Assembly: GCA_025964935.1 (NCBI GenBank)
Contig: JAOPXW010000159.1
Location: 1 to 9,897, forward strand
Length of the DNA: 9,897 bases
Direction: 5' to 3'
From: Friedmanniella sp.
GTDB lineage: Bacteria; Actinomycetota; Actinomycetes; Propionibacteriales; Propionibacteriaceae
The notes beneath the pieces are model-generated. The model did not search any database and was not told the DNA's origin. It saw nothing but the letters and a program-made list of their open reading frames with translations. This document shows positions 1-5,881 of this stretch, piece after piece (the stretch's first letter is position 1; the number at the start of each line of letters is the position of its first letter). Made by a program: the position numbers and the translations under genes.

Positions 1-242
1 TGCTGGCCCCGGACCAGAGCGGGCTGCCGCCGGCCAACATCCGGGTCAGAGAGTACGACCCGCTCCGCGACTACGCCCTGGCCTACGCGGAGCGGCTGCG
101 AGCTGCCGGGGTGCCTGTCGCGCTCCAAGAGGTCCCGGGCCACCTGCACGCCTCGGTCTACCTCTCCCGCGTCCTACCCACTGCCCGGCAGGCCCTCGAC
201 CGTACGGCCGGCGCCCTCCGGTCCGCCCACGGGCTGGACTGA
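1..242 (+). CDS. Alpha/beta-hydrolase fold esterase/lipase, C-terminal fragment
   Basis: This is the 3' end of a gene that begins before the window; reading from base 3 gives 79 residues and a TGA at 240-242. The fragment matches the C-terminal part of the HSL-like (Abhydrolase_3) carboxylesterase family. The segment EYDPLRD carries the usual catalytic-acid Asp, YAERLRAAGVPV is the typical helix-strand after it, and GHLHAS supplies the likely catalytic His. Family members normally show HGF at this His, so HAS is a small variation. The nucleophile elbow (GDSAG-type) would lie upstream, outside the window, so substrate and activity cannot be judged. Only about 36 bases separate its stop from the stop of the convergent oxidoreductase gene. 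Family assignment is fairly secure. Confidence 0.8.
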   Translation, partial: LAPDQSGLPPANIRVREYDPLRDYALAYAERLRAAGVPVALQEVPGHLHASVYLSRVLPTARQALDRTAGALRSAHGLD

Positions 243-278
243 GGCCCTGCGGATCCGCGCGGCCGGGTGCCGGGGCGA

Positions 279-1145
279 TCAGCCCGCGAGCCGGGGCCTG
301 ACGTCCTGCCCCAGGAACCGGATCAGCCAGACGAGGTCGGGCTCGTCGGCGGTCGGCTGCGCGGCGACCGACGTGGCACCGAGGGCGGCCAGCCGCCGGA
401 CCGCGGCGGCCACCTGCGCGGCGTCACCGGCCACCCCGATGCCCAGCCCGGGCTCCCGGTTCCAACGGCCCACCTCCTCGGCCAGCCGGTCCGCCGCCCC
501 GGGGCCCGTGGCGACCAGCAGGGTCGCGACCATCGGGTGGCCGGTCCGTCCGGTGGTGTGCGCGACGATCTCGCCGGCGCGTTGAACCTCCGCCTCGGTC
601 ATGGCGGCGGTGAGGAGGTTCCCGTCCCCGAGCTCGGCGGCCAGGGCCAGCGAGCGCGGTCCGGCGCCGCCGATCATCAGCGGCGGCACGCGGGTCGGCG
701 GCCAGTCCAGGGCGACGTCGTCGAGCTGCACGTAGCGCCCGGTGACGCTCACCCGCTCCCCGTCGAGCAGCCGGCGGAGCGCGCCGGCCTGCTCCCGCAG
801 CAGGGTCAGGGGCGAGGCCGGCCGGGCTCCGACCTGGTCCATCCAGGACTGCACGCCGTGCCCGATCCCGGCGATGAGGCGCCCGGGGAACAGCCGGGCC
901 AGGGTGGCCAGCTCCATCGCGGTCAGGGCCACGTTGCGCAGCGGGACGGGCATCAGGCCGATGCCCACCGTGAGGTCCGTCGTCCAGGCCAGCGCGGCCG
1001 CCGCCGAGGCGACCGCGCTCTCCTTGAAGCAGTCCTCCCACACCCACAGGGTGTCGAGACCGTACGCGTCGCAGGCCGTCGCGACCTCGCGGAGCCGCTC
1101 GGGGGGCAGGGTCGGCACGAAGCAGAGACCGAGGTCGGGCGTCAT
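279..1145 (-). CDS. LLM-class (luciferase-like, F420-type) oxidoreductase
   Basis: The 288-residue protein has the plan of the bacterial luciferase-like TIM-barrel family, which uses F420 or FMN as flavin cofactor. Seen in sequence: an N-terminal LGLCFVPTLPPERLRE strand-helix, LTVGIGLMPVPLRNVALTAMELATLA around residues 58-83, PGRLIAGIGHG at 88-97, and PPLMIGGAGPRSLALAAELGDG at about 154-174, the typical cofactor-phosphate loop region. These suggest an F420-dependent dehydrogenase or reductase; the substrate is unknown and no F420 biosynthesis gene is nearby. Two in-frame ATGs compete. The one ending at 1145 has AGGA eight bases upstream, whereas the one at 1154 has AGG directly abutting it, so the downstream start is preferred. 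The alternative adds three residues (MRP). The gene is divergent from the aldo/keto reductase and convergent with the hydrolase fragment. Confidence 0.88.
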   Translation of the reverse strand: MTPDLGLCFVPTLPPERLREVATACDAYGLDTLWVWEDCFKESAVASAAAALAWTTDLTVGIGLMPVPLRNVALTAMELATLARLFPGRLIAGIGHGVQSWMDQVGARPASPLTLLREQAGALRRLLDGERVSVTGRYVQLDDVALDWPPTRVPPLMIGGAGPRSLALAAELGDGNLLTAAMTEAEVQRAGEIVAHTTGRTGHPMVATLLVATGPGAADRLAEEVGRWNREPGLGIGVAGDAAQVAAAVRRLAALGATSVAAQPTADEPDLVWLIRFLGQDVRPRLAG

Positions 1146-1238
1146 GGGCCTCATCCTGCCCCGCGCCGGCGGGCCCCGCGAGCCCGGTCGATTCCGTTCG
1201 GTGGGTCACGGGCGAAATTTCTCGGGGGGCCGGTGGTG

Positions 1239-1245
1239 TTAGACC
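1239..1245 (+). promoter_or_regulatory. Candidate -10 element for the aldo/keto reductase gene, possibly giving a leaderless mRNA
   Basis: The bases TTAGACC end four bases before the ATG at 1250. The 12 bases upstream of the ATG contain no Shine-Dalgarno-like purine tract. A -10 box this close would place transcription start at or very near the A of the ATG, the arrangement of leaderless mRNAs common in actinobacteria. The match to TANNNT is imperfect and no good -35 is visible. On the minus strand the same bases read GGTCTAA, so a weak divergent element for the oxidoreductase gene cannot be excluded. This is inference from position and composition. Confidence 0.35.
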
Positions 1246-1249
1246 TGGC

Positions 1250-2119
1250 ATGACCATCACCACCACACCAGCCAAGGCCTCCGGAATCTTCAAGCTCGGG
1301 GGAACGCTCCCCATCACCCGCCTGGGCTTCGGCAGCATGCAGCTCACCGGTGAGGGGGTCTGGGGCGACCCCAAGAGCCCCGCCGAGGCGGTCCGCGTCC
1401 TGCAGCGGGCGGTCGAGCTGGGCGTCGACTTCATCGACACCGCGGACTCCTACGGGCCCGTCGTCGCCGAGGAGCTCATCGCCCAGGCGCTGCACCCCTA
1501 CACCGACGGTCTCGTGATCGCGACCAAGGCCGGCCTGACCCGTACGGGTCCGGGCGAGTGGCACCCCGTCGGCCGCCCGGTCTACCTCCGCCAGCAGGCC
1601 GAGCTCAGCCTCCGTCGGCTCAAGCTCGAGCAGATCCCGCTCTTCCAGCTGCACCGGATCGACCCCGAGGTCGCCCTCGAGGACCAGGTCGGGGAGCTGA
1701 AGAAGCTGCAGGAGGAGGGCAAGATCGGCCACATCGGCCTGTCGGAGGTCAGCATCGACCAGGTCGAGCAGGCCCGCAAGATCGCCGACATCGCCTCGGT
1801 GCAGAACCTCTTCAACCTCAGCAACCGGCAGTCCGAGGACCTGCTGGAGTACGCGACGACGGAGAACATCGCCTTCATCCCGTGGTTCCCGCTGGCTACC
1901 GGTCAGCTCGCCGCCCCCGGTGGCCCGTTGGACGCGCTGGCCAAGAGCCACGGGGTCTCCCCCTCGCAGCTCGCGCTGGCCTGGCTGCTGCAGCGCTCCC
2001 CGGTGATGGTCCCGATCCCGGGCACCTCCTCGGTCGCCCACCTGGAGGACAACCTCGCCGCCGCGGAGCTCGAGCTCACCAAGGACGAGTACGCCGCCCT
2101 CGAGGCCGCCGCCCAGTAG
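1250..2119 (+). CDS. Aldo/keto reductase
   Basis: The 289-residue protein is a full-length member of the aldo/keto reductase superfamily, NADPH-dependent (alpha/beta)8 barrel enzymes that reduce aldehydes and ketones. The catalytic tetrad is visible: Asp63 and Tyr68 in DTADSYG, Lys93 in ATKAG, and His135 in QLHRID. The N-terminal LGFGSMQLTG and C-terminal PIPGTSSVAHLEDNLAA are the typical barrel-entry and NADPH-phosphate-binding segments. It resembles the AKR group often annotated simply as oxidoreductase; the substrate cannot be read from sequence. The ATG at 1250 is the only sensible start before the conserved glycines, and it lacks a Shine-Dalgarno sequence. The gene is divergent from the LLM oxidoreductase and closes with a strong hairpin 21 bases after its TAG, so it is probably transcribed alone. 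Confidence 0.95.
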   Translation: MTITTTPAKASGIFKLGGTLPITRLGFGSMQLTGEGVWGDPKSPAEAVRVLQRAVELGVDFIDTADSYGPVVAEELIAQALHPYTDGLVIATKAGLTRTGPGEWHPVGRPVYLRQQAELSLRRLKLEQIPLFQLHRIDPEVALEDQVGELKKLQEEGKIGHIGLSEVSIDQVEQARKIADIASVQNLFNLSNRQSEDLLEYATTENIAFIPWFPLATGQLAAPGGPLDALAKSHGVSPSQLALAWLLQRSPVMVPIPGTSSVAHLEDNLAAAELELTKDEYAALEAAAQ

Positions 2120-2140
2120 GAGCTCCTGCCGCACGACCAC

Positions 2141-2171
2141 GAACGGGGACCGCCATCGGCGGCCCCCGTTC
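2141..2171 (+). terminator. Strong hairpin terminator after the aldo/keto reductase gene
   Basis: The left arm GAACGGGGACCGCC and right arm GGCGGCCCCCGTTC pair over 14 positions with a single A-C mismatch and a three-base ATC loop. The hairpin starts 21 bases after the reductase stop codon. There is no T-run afterwards (TGCGTCTCC follows), which is common for actinobacterial terminators of this kind. The near-symmetry means it could also act on minus-strand transcription, but no minus-strand gene ends here. Confidence 0.85.
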
Positions 2172-2226
2172 TGCGTCTCCGGGGCCCGGTGGGCCACCCC
2201 GATGAGTTCGGGGTCCCGACGTCGTC

Positions 2227-2260
2227 TAGAACGGGGGAGGGCAACCGACACAAGGGAGGG
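2227..2260 (+). promoter_or_regulatory. Candidate -10 box and ribosome binding site of the DHFR-family gene
   Basis: TAGAAC at 2227-2232 is a plausible -10 element that would start transcription near 2239. A clear Shine-Dalgarno sequence AGGGAGGG lies at 2253-2260, five bases before the ATG at 2266. The RBS is convincing and fixes the start codon. The -10 call is weak because no recognisable -35 precedes it. Since a strong terminator lies just upstream, this gene needs its own promoter in this interval. Confidence 0.4.
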
Positions 2261-2265
2261 CGACG

Positions 2266-2838
2266 ATGCGCAAGATCGTGGTGACCAGCTGGGTGAGCCT
2301 GGACGGCTTCACCGCCGGGCCGGAGGGGGAGATGGACTGGATCCATCGCTACTACGACGAGGAGATGGGGGCGTACGAGAGCGCCCTGGTCCGTGGCGGT
2401 GACACCCTGCTGCTCGGTCGGGTGACCTACGACAGCTTCGCCGGGTCCTGGCCCACGGTGCCGTCCAACCCGGACATCCCCGAGGCGGAGCGGGCGTACG
2501 CCAAGGTGCTCAACGCCATGCGCAAGGTGCTGATCTCGAGGTCGGTGACCGAGCCGAGCTGGGAGCACACCGACGTCCTGACCGACATCCGTCGCGAGGA
2601 GATCGAGGCGCTGAAGGCCGAGCCGGGGAGGGACATCATCGTCTACGGCAGCGCCTCCGTGGTGGGTCGGCTGCAGGATCTCGGCCTCGTGGACGAGTAC
2701 CACGTGATCATCTACCCCGTCCTGCTGACCGGGGGCAAGGCCCTCTTCGGCGGGGTCACCCGGCCCGGCGACCTGACCTTCGTGGAGGCGGTCACCATGG
2801 CCAGCGGGGCCGTCCGGCTCGTCTACCGGCGGAGCTGA
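2266..2838 (+). CDS. Dihydrofolate reductase family protein (RibD C-terminal-like)
   Basis: The 190-residue protein belongs to the DHFR-like/RibD_C superfamily, single-domain NADPH-binding proteins widespread in actinobacteria and annotated as dihydrofolate reductase family or deaminase-reductase proteins. Seen: MRKIVVTSWVSLDGFTAGP at the N-terminus (SLDGF at 11-15), TLLLGRVTYDSF at 47-58, DIIVYGSASV at 123-132, and LVDEYHVIIYPVLLTGGKALF at 141-161, all in the expected order and spacing. This subgroup is generally not the housekeeping folate DHFR, and its physiological substrate is usually unknown, so no gene symbol is given. The start is supported by AGGGAGGG five bases upstream. It is convergent with ligD, with 40 bases between the two stop codons. 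Confidence 0.92.
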   Translation: MRKIVVTSWVSLDGFTAGPEGEMDWIHRYYDEEMGAYESALVRGGDTLLLGRVTYDSFAGSWPTVPSNPDIPEAERAYAKVLNAMRKVLISRSVTEPSWEHTDVLTDIRREEIEALKAEPGRDIIVYGSASVVGRLQDLGLVDEYHVIIYPVLLTGGKALFGGVTRPGDLTFVEAVTMASGAVRLVYRRS

Positions 2839-2856
2839 CCCACCGGCCGGCGCACC

Positions 2857-2880
2857 GACCCAGCCGCCCGGAGCCGGGTC
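2857..2880. terminator. Weak candidate bidirectional hairpin between the DHFR-family gene and ligD
   Basis: GACCC at 2857-2861 is complementary to GGGTC at 2876-2880, with a nested CCCG-GAGC-CGGG hairpin inside (2867-2878). It sits in the short gap between two convergent stop codons, where a shared terminator would be expected, and its right arm overlaps the ligD stop codon. The stems are short, and such pairings are easy to find at this base composition, so this is only a candidate. Confidence 0.3.
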
Positions 2881-5458
2881 AGGACGCTGACGGCGGCGGC
2901 GGGGTCTCCCACACCACGTCGTCGGGGGACTTGTCCGGCCGGAGGCCGCGCCAGACGGGGTGCCGCAGTCGGCCGGGGCCGGTCACCTCCCCGTACGCCA
3001 CCTCCCCGACCAGGCTCGGGGTGACCCAGTGCGCGTCCCGGGCGTCGGCGGAGGGCACGTCCACCAGCGGGCTGGTCTTGCGCTCCAGCCGGCGCAGCGC
3101 CTTCTGCAGATCGTCGAGCATCGCGTCGGTGAACCCGGAGCCGACCCGGCCGACGTAGTGGAGTCCGTCCGGGCCGGGCACGCCGAGCAGCAGCGACCCC
3201 AGCCCGCCCTCCCGGCGGCCGTTGCCGGGGCGCCAGCCCGCGAGCACGACCTCCTGGGTCCGGACCGGCTTGATCTTGAGCCAGGTGCTGCCGCGGCCTC
3301 CGGGCTGGTAGACCGAGCCCCGGCGCTTGGCCACCACCCCCTCCAGGTCGAGGGTGGCGCTGGTCTCGAGCGCGGCCCGGAGATCGCCCTCGAAGGTCGG
3401 AGGGACCTGCACCCGCTCGCTCGCCCCGTCCGGGATCAGCGTCTCGAGCTGCTGCCGGCGCTCCTCGTACGGCGTACGGAGCAGGGACCGGCCCCCGACC
3501 GCCAGCAGGTCGAAGACCATCAGCCGGGCCGGGTAGGCCCGGGCGGCGCGCTCGATGTCGGCGGGTCGGGTCAGGTTGATCCGGTTCTGCAGCAGCCCGA
3601 AGCTGGGCCGGCCGGAGGGCTCGAGGACCACGACCTCCCCGTCCAGGACCACCGGGTCGGGCAGCTCCAGGGCCGTGAGCGCGGCGACCACGTCCGGGTA
3701 GGCCGCGGTCTCGTCACGGCCCTTCCGACTCAGCAGTCGCACCTGGCCCGCGGCGCGGTAGGCGACGATCCGCACCCCGTCCCACTTCATCTCGAACACC
3801 CAGTCGTCCTCGGCCCCGAACGCCTCCTCGGTGGTGAGAGTGGCCAGCATCGGGGCGATCGGCTCCGGCAGCGCCGCGGCCGCCGGAGGCTCCGGGTCCG
3901 ACGGGGGCGTCTCACCGGTGGACGGCGCGGTCGCGGCGGACGGCGGGCGGCTCGGGACCGGCTCGTCCCCGGTGAGGTTCTCGTACGCGGGCGGCTCGGC
4001 CATCCGGTGCATCAGCCACTGCCGGTCACCCCGGCCCCGGCCGCCGGTGTGGATGAGGGCGAACGTGGCCTGGCCCTGCAGGCCGCCGCCGGGCCGCCCC
4101 TGCAGGGTGGCGATCACCTCGCGGCCCTCGCGCCACTTGTGCAGCCGGTAGGTGCCGGCGTCCCAGATCGAGACCTGCCCGCCGCCGTACTCACCGGCGG
4201 GGATGCTGCCCTCGAACGACCCGTATTCGAGCGGGTGGTCCTCGGTCTGCACGGCCAGCCGGTTCGTCCGGGTGTCGGTGGGGGGCCCCTTGGGCACCGC
4301 CCAGCTGACCAGCACCCCGTCGTGCTCCAGCCGTACGTCGTAGTGCAGCGCCCGCGCGTGGTGCTCCTGGATGACGAAGGTCCGGCCGTCGTCGGCCGGC
4401 TCCGGGGGCGTGGCCGGCACCGGCTCGGGCGTCCGGGCCGGGTCCCGCATCCCGCGGTAGGTGCTCAGCCGGTCGTGGGTCCCCGCCTCCTCGACCGGCA
4501 GCAGCACGGCCAGCGGGTCGGCCTGGTCCCCGAGCCGCTCCAGCACGTCCAGGTAGCTGAGCTGGGCCAGCTGCCCGCCCTCCAGCTCGGCCCAGGTGCG
4601 CGGGGCGGCGACGGTCGGGTGGTCGCGCCCCCGCAGCGAGTACGGCGAGACGGTCGTCTTGGCCCCGTTGTTCTGGCTCCAGTCCAGGAAGACCTTGCCG
4701 TCGCGCTCGGAGCGCTTCATGCTGCTGAGAACCTGGTCCGGGTGGTCGGCCTCCAGGGACCGGGCCAGCTCCCGGGCCACCTCCGTGGCCTGCTCGGGGC
4801 TGAGCGACCCGTCGAGCGGGGCGTACAGGTGGATCCCCTTGCTGCCGCTGGTGACCGGCACCGGGTCTTGGCCGATGTCGCGCAGGATGTCTCGGGCCAG
4901 CAGCGCGATCCGGGCGCAGTCACTCAGGCTGACCCCGTCGCCGGGGTCGAGGTCCAGCACCAGCCGGTCCGGGTTCTGGGGGCGGCCGTCGGGGCCGAAC
5001 CGCCACTGTGGCACGTGCAGCTCCAGGGAGGCCAGCTGGCCCAGCCAGGTCAAGGTGGCGAGGTCGTTGACCACCGGGTAGTCGTTGTCGTGCTGCCGGT
5101 GGGCGATGGTGCGGCGCGCCACCCAGTCCGGGGTGCCCGCGGCCAGGTCCTTGGCGAAGAACACGGTCGGGGCCTTGCCGCTCGGTCCGGTCGGCCCGAC
5201 GCCGTCGGGCCACCGCTTGCGGGTCGCGGGCCGCTCGCGCAGGTGCGGCAGCAGGACGTCGGCCACCTGGGCGTAGTACGACAGAACGTCGGCCTTGGTG
5301 GTGTGGCTGGCCGGGTAGAGCACCTTGTCGAGGTTGGTGAGCTTGAGGACGCGACCGTCGACGGTCACCGTCTGCTCGGCCTTCGACGCACCCGCCACCG
5401 GCCCAGTATCGCCGACCCGGCCCGCCGCGGGGCCGGGGGACGACACCGCCGCCACCAA
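2879..5458 (-). CDS. ligD: LigD: ATP-dependent DNA ligase with polymerase and end-processing domains (NHEJ)
   Basis: This is the multifunctional enzyme of bacterial non-homologous end joining, 859 residues as drawn, in mycobacterial domain order. POL (about 28-320) is the archaeo-eukaryotic primase-like polymerase, with metal-binding Asp169 and Asp171 in LDLDPG, SGSKGIHLY at 204-212, and Asp259 in FLDW. PE (about 358-486) is the 3'-phosphoesterase; residues matching the active site of Pseudomonas LigD are all present (His366, His372, Asp374, Arg376, His408, Tyr412). LIG (about 531-850) has nucleotidyl-accepting Lys558 in KWDG, EGVVAK at 706-711, and LKIKP at 727-731. A Pro/Ala-rich linker of about 45 residues joins PE to LIG. 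It normally works with Ku, which is not in the window. The start is uncertain: 5458 is a TTG with GGAG abutting it; in-frame GTGs top at 5455, 5446 and 5398. Conserved sequence begins near residue 26, so any of these keeps all domains. Confidence 0.97.
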   Translation of the reverse strand: MVAAVSSPGPAAGRVGDTGPVAGASKAEQTVTVDGRVLKLTNLDKVLYPASHTTKADVLSYYAQVADVLLPHLRERPATRKRWPDGVGPTGPSGKAPTVFFAKDLAAGTPDWVARRTIAHRQHDNDYPVVNDLATLTWLGQLASLELHVPQWRFGPDGRPQNPDRLVLDLDPGDGVSLSDCARIALLARDILRDIGQDPVPVTSGSKGIHLYAPLDGSLSPEQATEVARELARSLEADHPDQVLSSMKRSERDGKVFLDWSQNNGAKTTVSPYSLRGRDHPTVAAPRTWAELEGGQLAQLSYLDVLERLGDQADPLAVLLPVEEAGTHDRLSTYRGMRDPARTPEPVPATPPEPADDGRTFVIQEHHARALHYDVRLEHDGVLVSWAVPKGPPTDTRTNRLAVQTEDHPLEYGSFEGSIPAGEYGGGQVSIWDAGTYRLHKWREGREVIATLQGRPGGGLQGQATFALIHTGGRGRGDRQWLMHRMAEPPAYENLTGDEPVPSRPPSAATAPSTGETPPSDPEPPAAAALPEPIAPMLATLTTEEAFGAEDDWVFEMKWDGVRIVAYRAAGQVRLLSRKGRDETAAYPDVVAALTALELPDPVVLDGEVVVLEPSGRPSFGLLQNRINLTRPADIERAARAYPARLMVFDLLAVGGRSLLRTPYEERRQQLETLIPDGASERVQVPPTFEGDLRAALETSATLDLEGVVAKRRGSVYQPGGRGSTWLKIKPVRTQEVVLAGWRPGNGRREGGLGSLLLGVPGPDGLHYVGRVGSGFTDAMLDDLQKALRRLERKTSPLVDVPSADARDAHWVTPSLVGEVAYGEVTGPGRLRHPVWRGLRPDKSPDDVVWETPPPPSAS

Positions 5459-5490
5459 CTCCGCGAATCCGCCGCGCCGGGGACGGCGGC

Positions 5491-5500
5491 ACTTTAGGGT
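5491..5500. promoter_or_regulatory. Overlapping divergent -10 boxes for ligD and the DUF6458-type gene
   Basis: The ten bases ACTTTAGGGT contain TAGGGT on the plus strand (5495-5500) and TAAAGT on the minus strand (5496-5491). Both fit the actinobacterial -10 consensus TANNNT, and they share two base pairs. Transcription would start near 5507 for the rightward gene (about 65-base leader) and near 5484 for ligD (about 26 bases before the TTG). Neither strand has a convincing -35. The location in a 113 bp divergent gap and the local AT-richness in GC-rich surroundings support the call. Confidence 0.5.
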
Positions 5501-5571
5501 GTAGAGGACTCGACGGTTCTCTCCGGACGGGCGTACGCCGGCCCCGTCCGGCCCTGAGCTGGAGGTTGTCG

Positions 5572-5835
5572 ATGAGCATCGGACTCGGTGTGGTGTTGAT
5601 CGTGGTCGGTCTGATCCTGCTGTTCGCCCTGAACGTCAACATCCCCTTCGTCAGCGACGACACGCTCGGCACGATCCTGCTCGTCGCCGGCATCCTGGTC
5701 GTCGTGCTCTCCCTGGTGATGAGCACCCAGCGCACCCGGGCCCGCCGGATCACCGAGACCACGGGCGGCCCCGGCGTCGCCGGCAGCCGGACCGAGGTCG
5801 TCGAGGAGCGGCGGGACGTCCCGCCGGCCCTCTGA
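5572..5835 (+). CDS. Small two-helix membrane protein, DUF6458-like
   Basis: This 87-residue protein has two hydrophobic segments, about residues 3-20 (IGLGVVLIVVGLILLFAL) and 33-50, separated by the short polar stretch NVNIPFVSDDTLG, then a charged tail rich in Arg, Thr and Glu. Layout and the MSIGLGVVLIVVG opening match the actinobacterial DUF6458 family, whose function is unknown; the tail is probably cytoplasmic given the Arg cluster after helix two (QRTRARR). The ATG at 5572 is preferred because GGAGG at 5561-5565 lies six bases upstream. A TTG two codons earlier (5566) would abut that same GGAGG and is rejected. The gene is divergent from ligD, sharing its promoter region, and convergent with the exported-protein gene 46 bases downstream. 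Confidence 0.85.
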   Translation: MSIGLGVVLIVVGLILLFALNVNIPFVSDDTLGTILLVAGILVVVLSLVMSTQRTRARRITETTGGPGVAGSRTEVVEERRDVPPAL

Positions 5836-5881
5836 CCCTCTGGTCGCCGAGTCCCCACCCGGCGCGACGCGCGGCTCCGCC

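Noticed and set aside
249..258. Palindrome GCGGATCCGC between the convergent hydrolase and oxidoreductase genes
   Set aside because: It is too short and loopless for a terminator, and nothing else marks it as an operator.
267..1253. A 328-codon plus-strand frame opposite the luciferase-like oxidoreductase
   Set aside because: Composition is shadow-like (Gly/Arg/Pro/His), and the minus strand has a well-formed LLM-family protein.
2180..2201. Inverted repeat CGGGG...CCCCG with an inner GGTGGGCCACC
   Set aside because: It has several mutually exclusive short pairings, and a far stronger terminator lies just upstream, so it probably reflects base composition.
2266..2838. Calling the DHFR-family gene folA or ribD
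   Set aside because: The sequence matches the stand-alone RibD_C-like group, lacks a deaminase domain, and has no folate or riboflavin genes next to it.
2960..5497. A very long plus-strand open frame (about 845 codons) opposite ligD
   Set aside because: Its product is a low-complexity Gly/Arg/Pro/Val/His mix with no family features. The opposite strand encodes LigD with all its motifs, and long antisense frames are expected at this GC content.
5860..5881. GCGC-GAC-GCGC hairpin between the small membrane gene and the exported-protein gene
   Set aside because: A four-base stem of pure G/C is expected by chance here; there is no T-run and no longer pairing.
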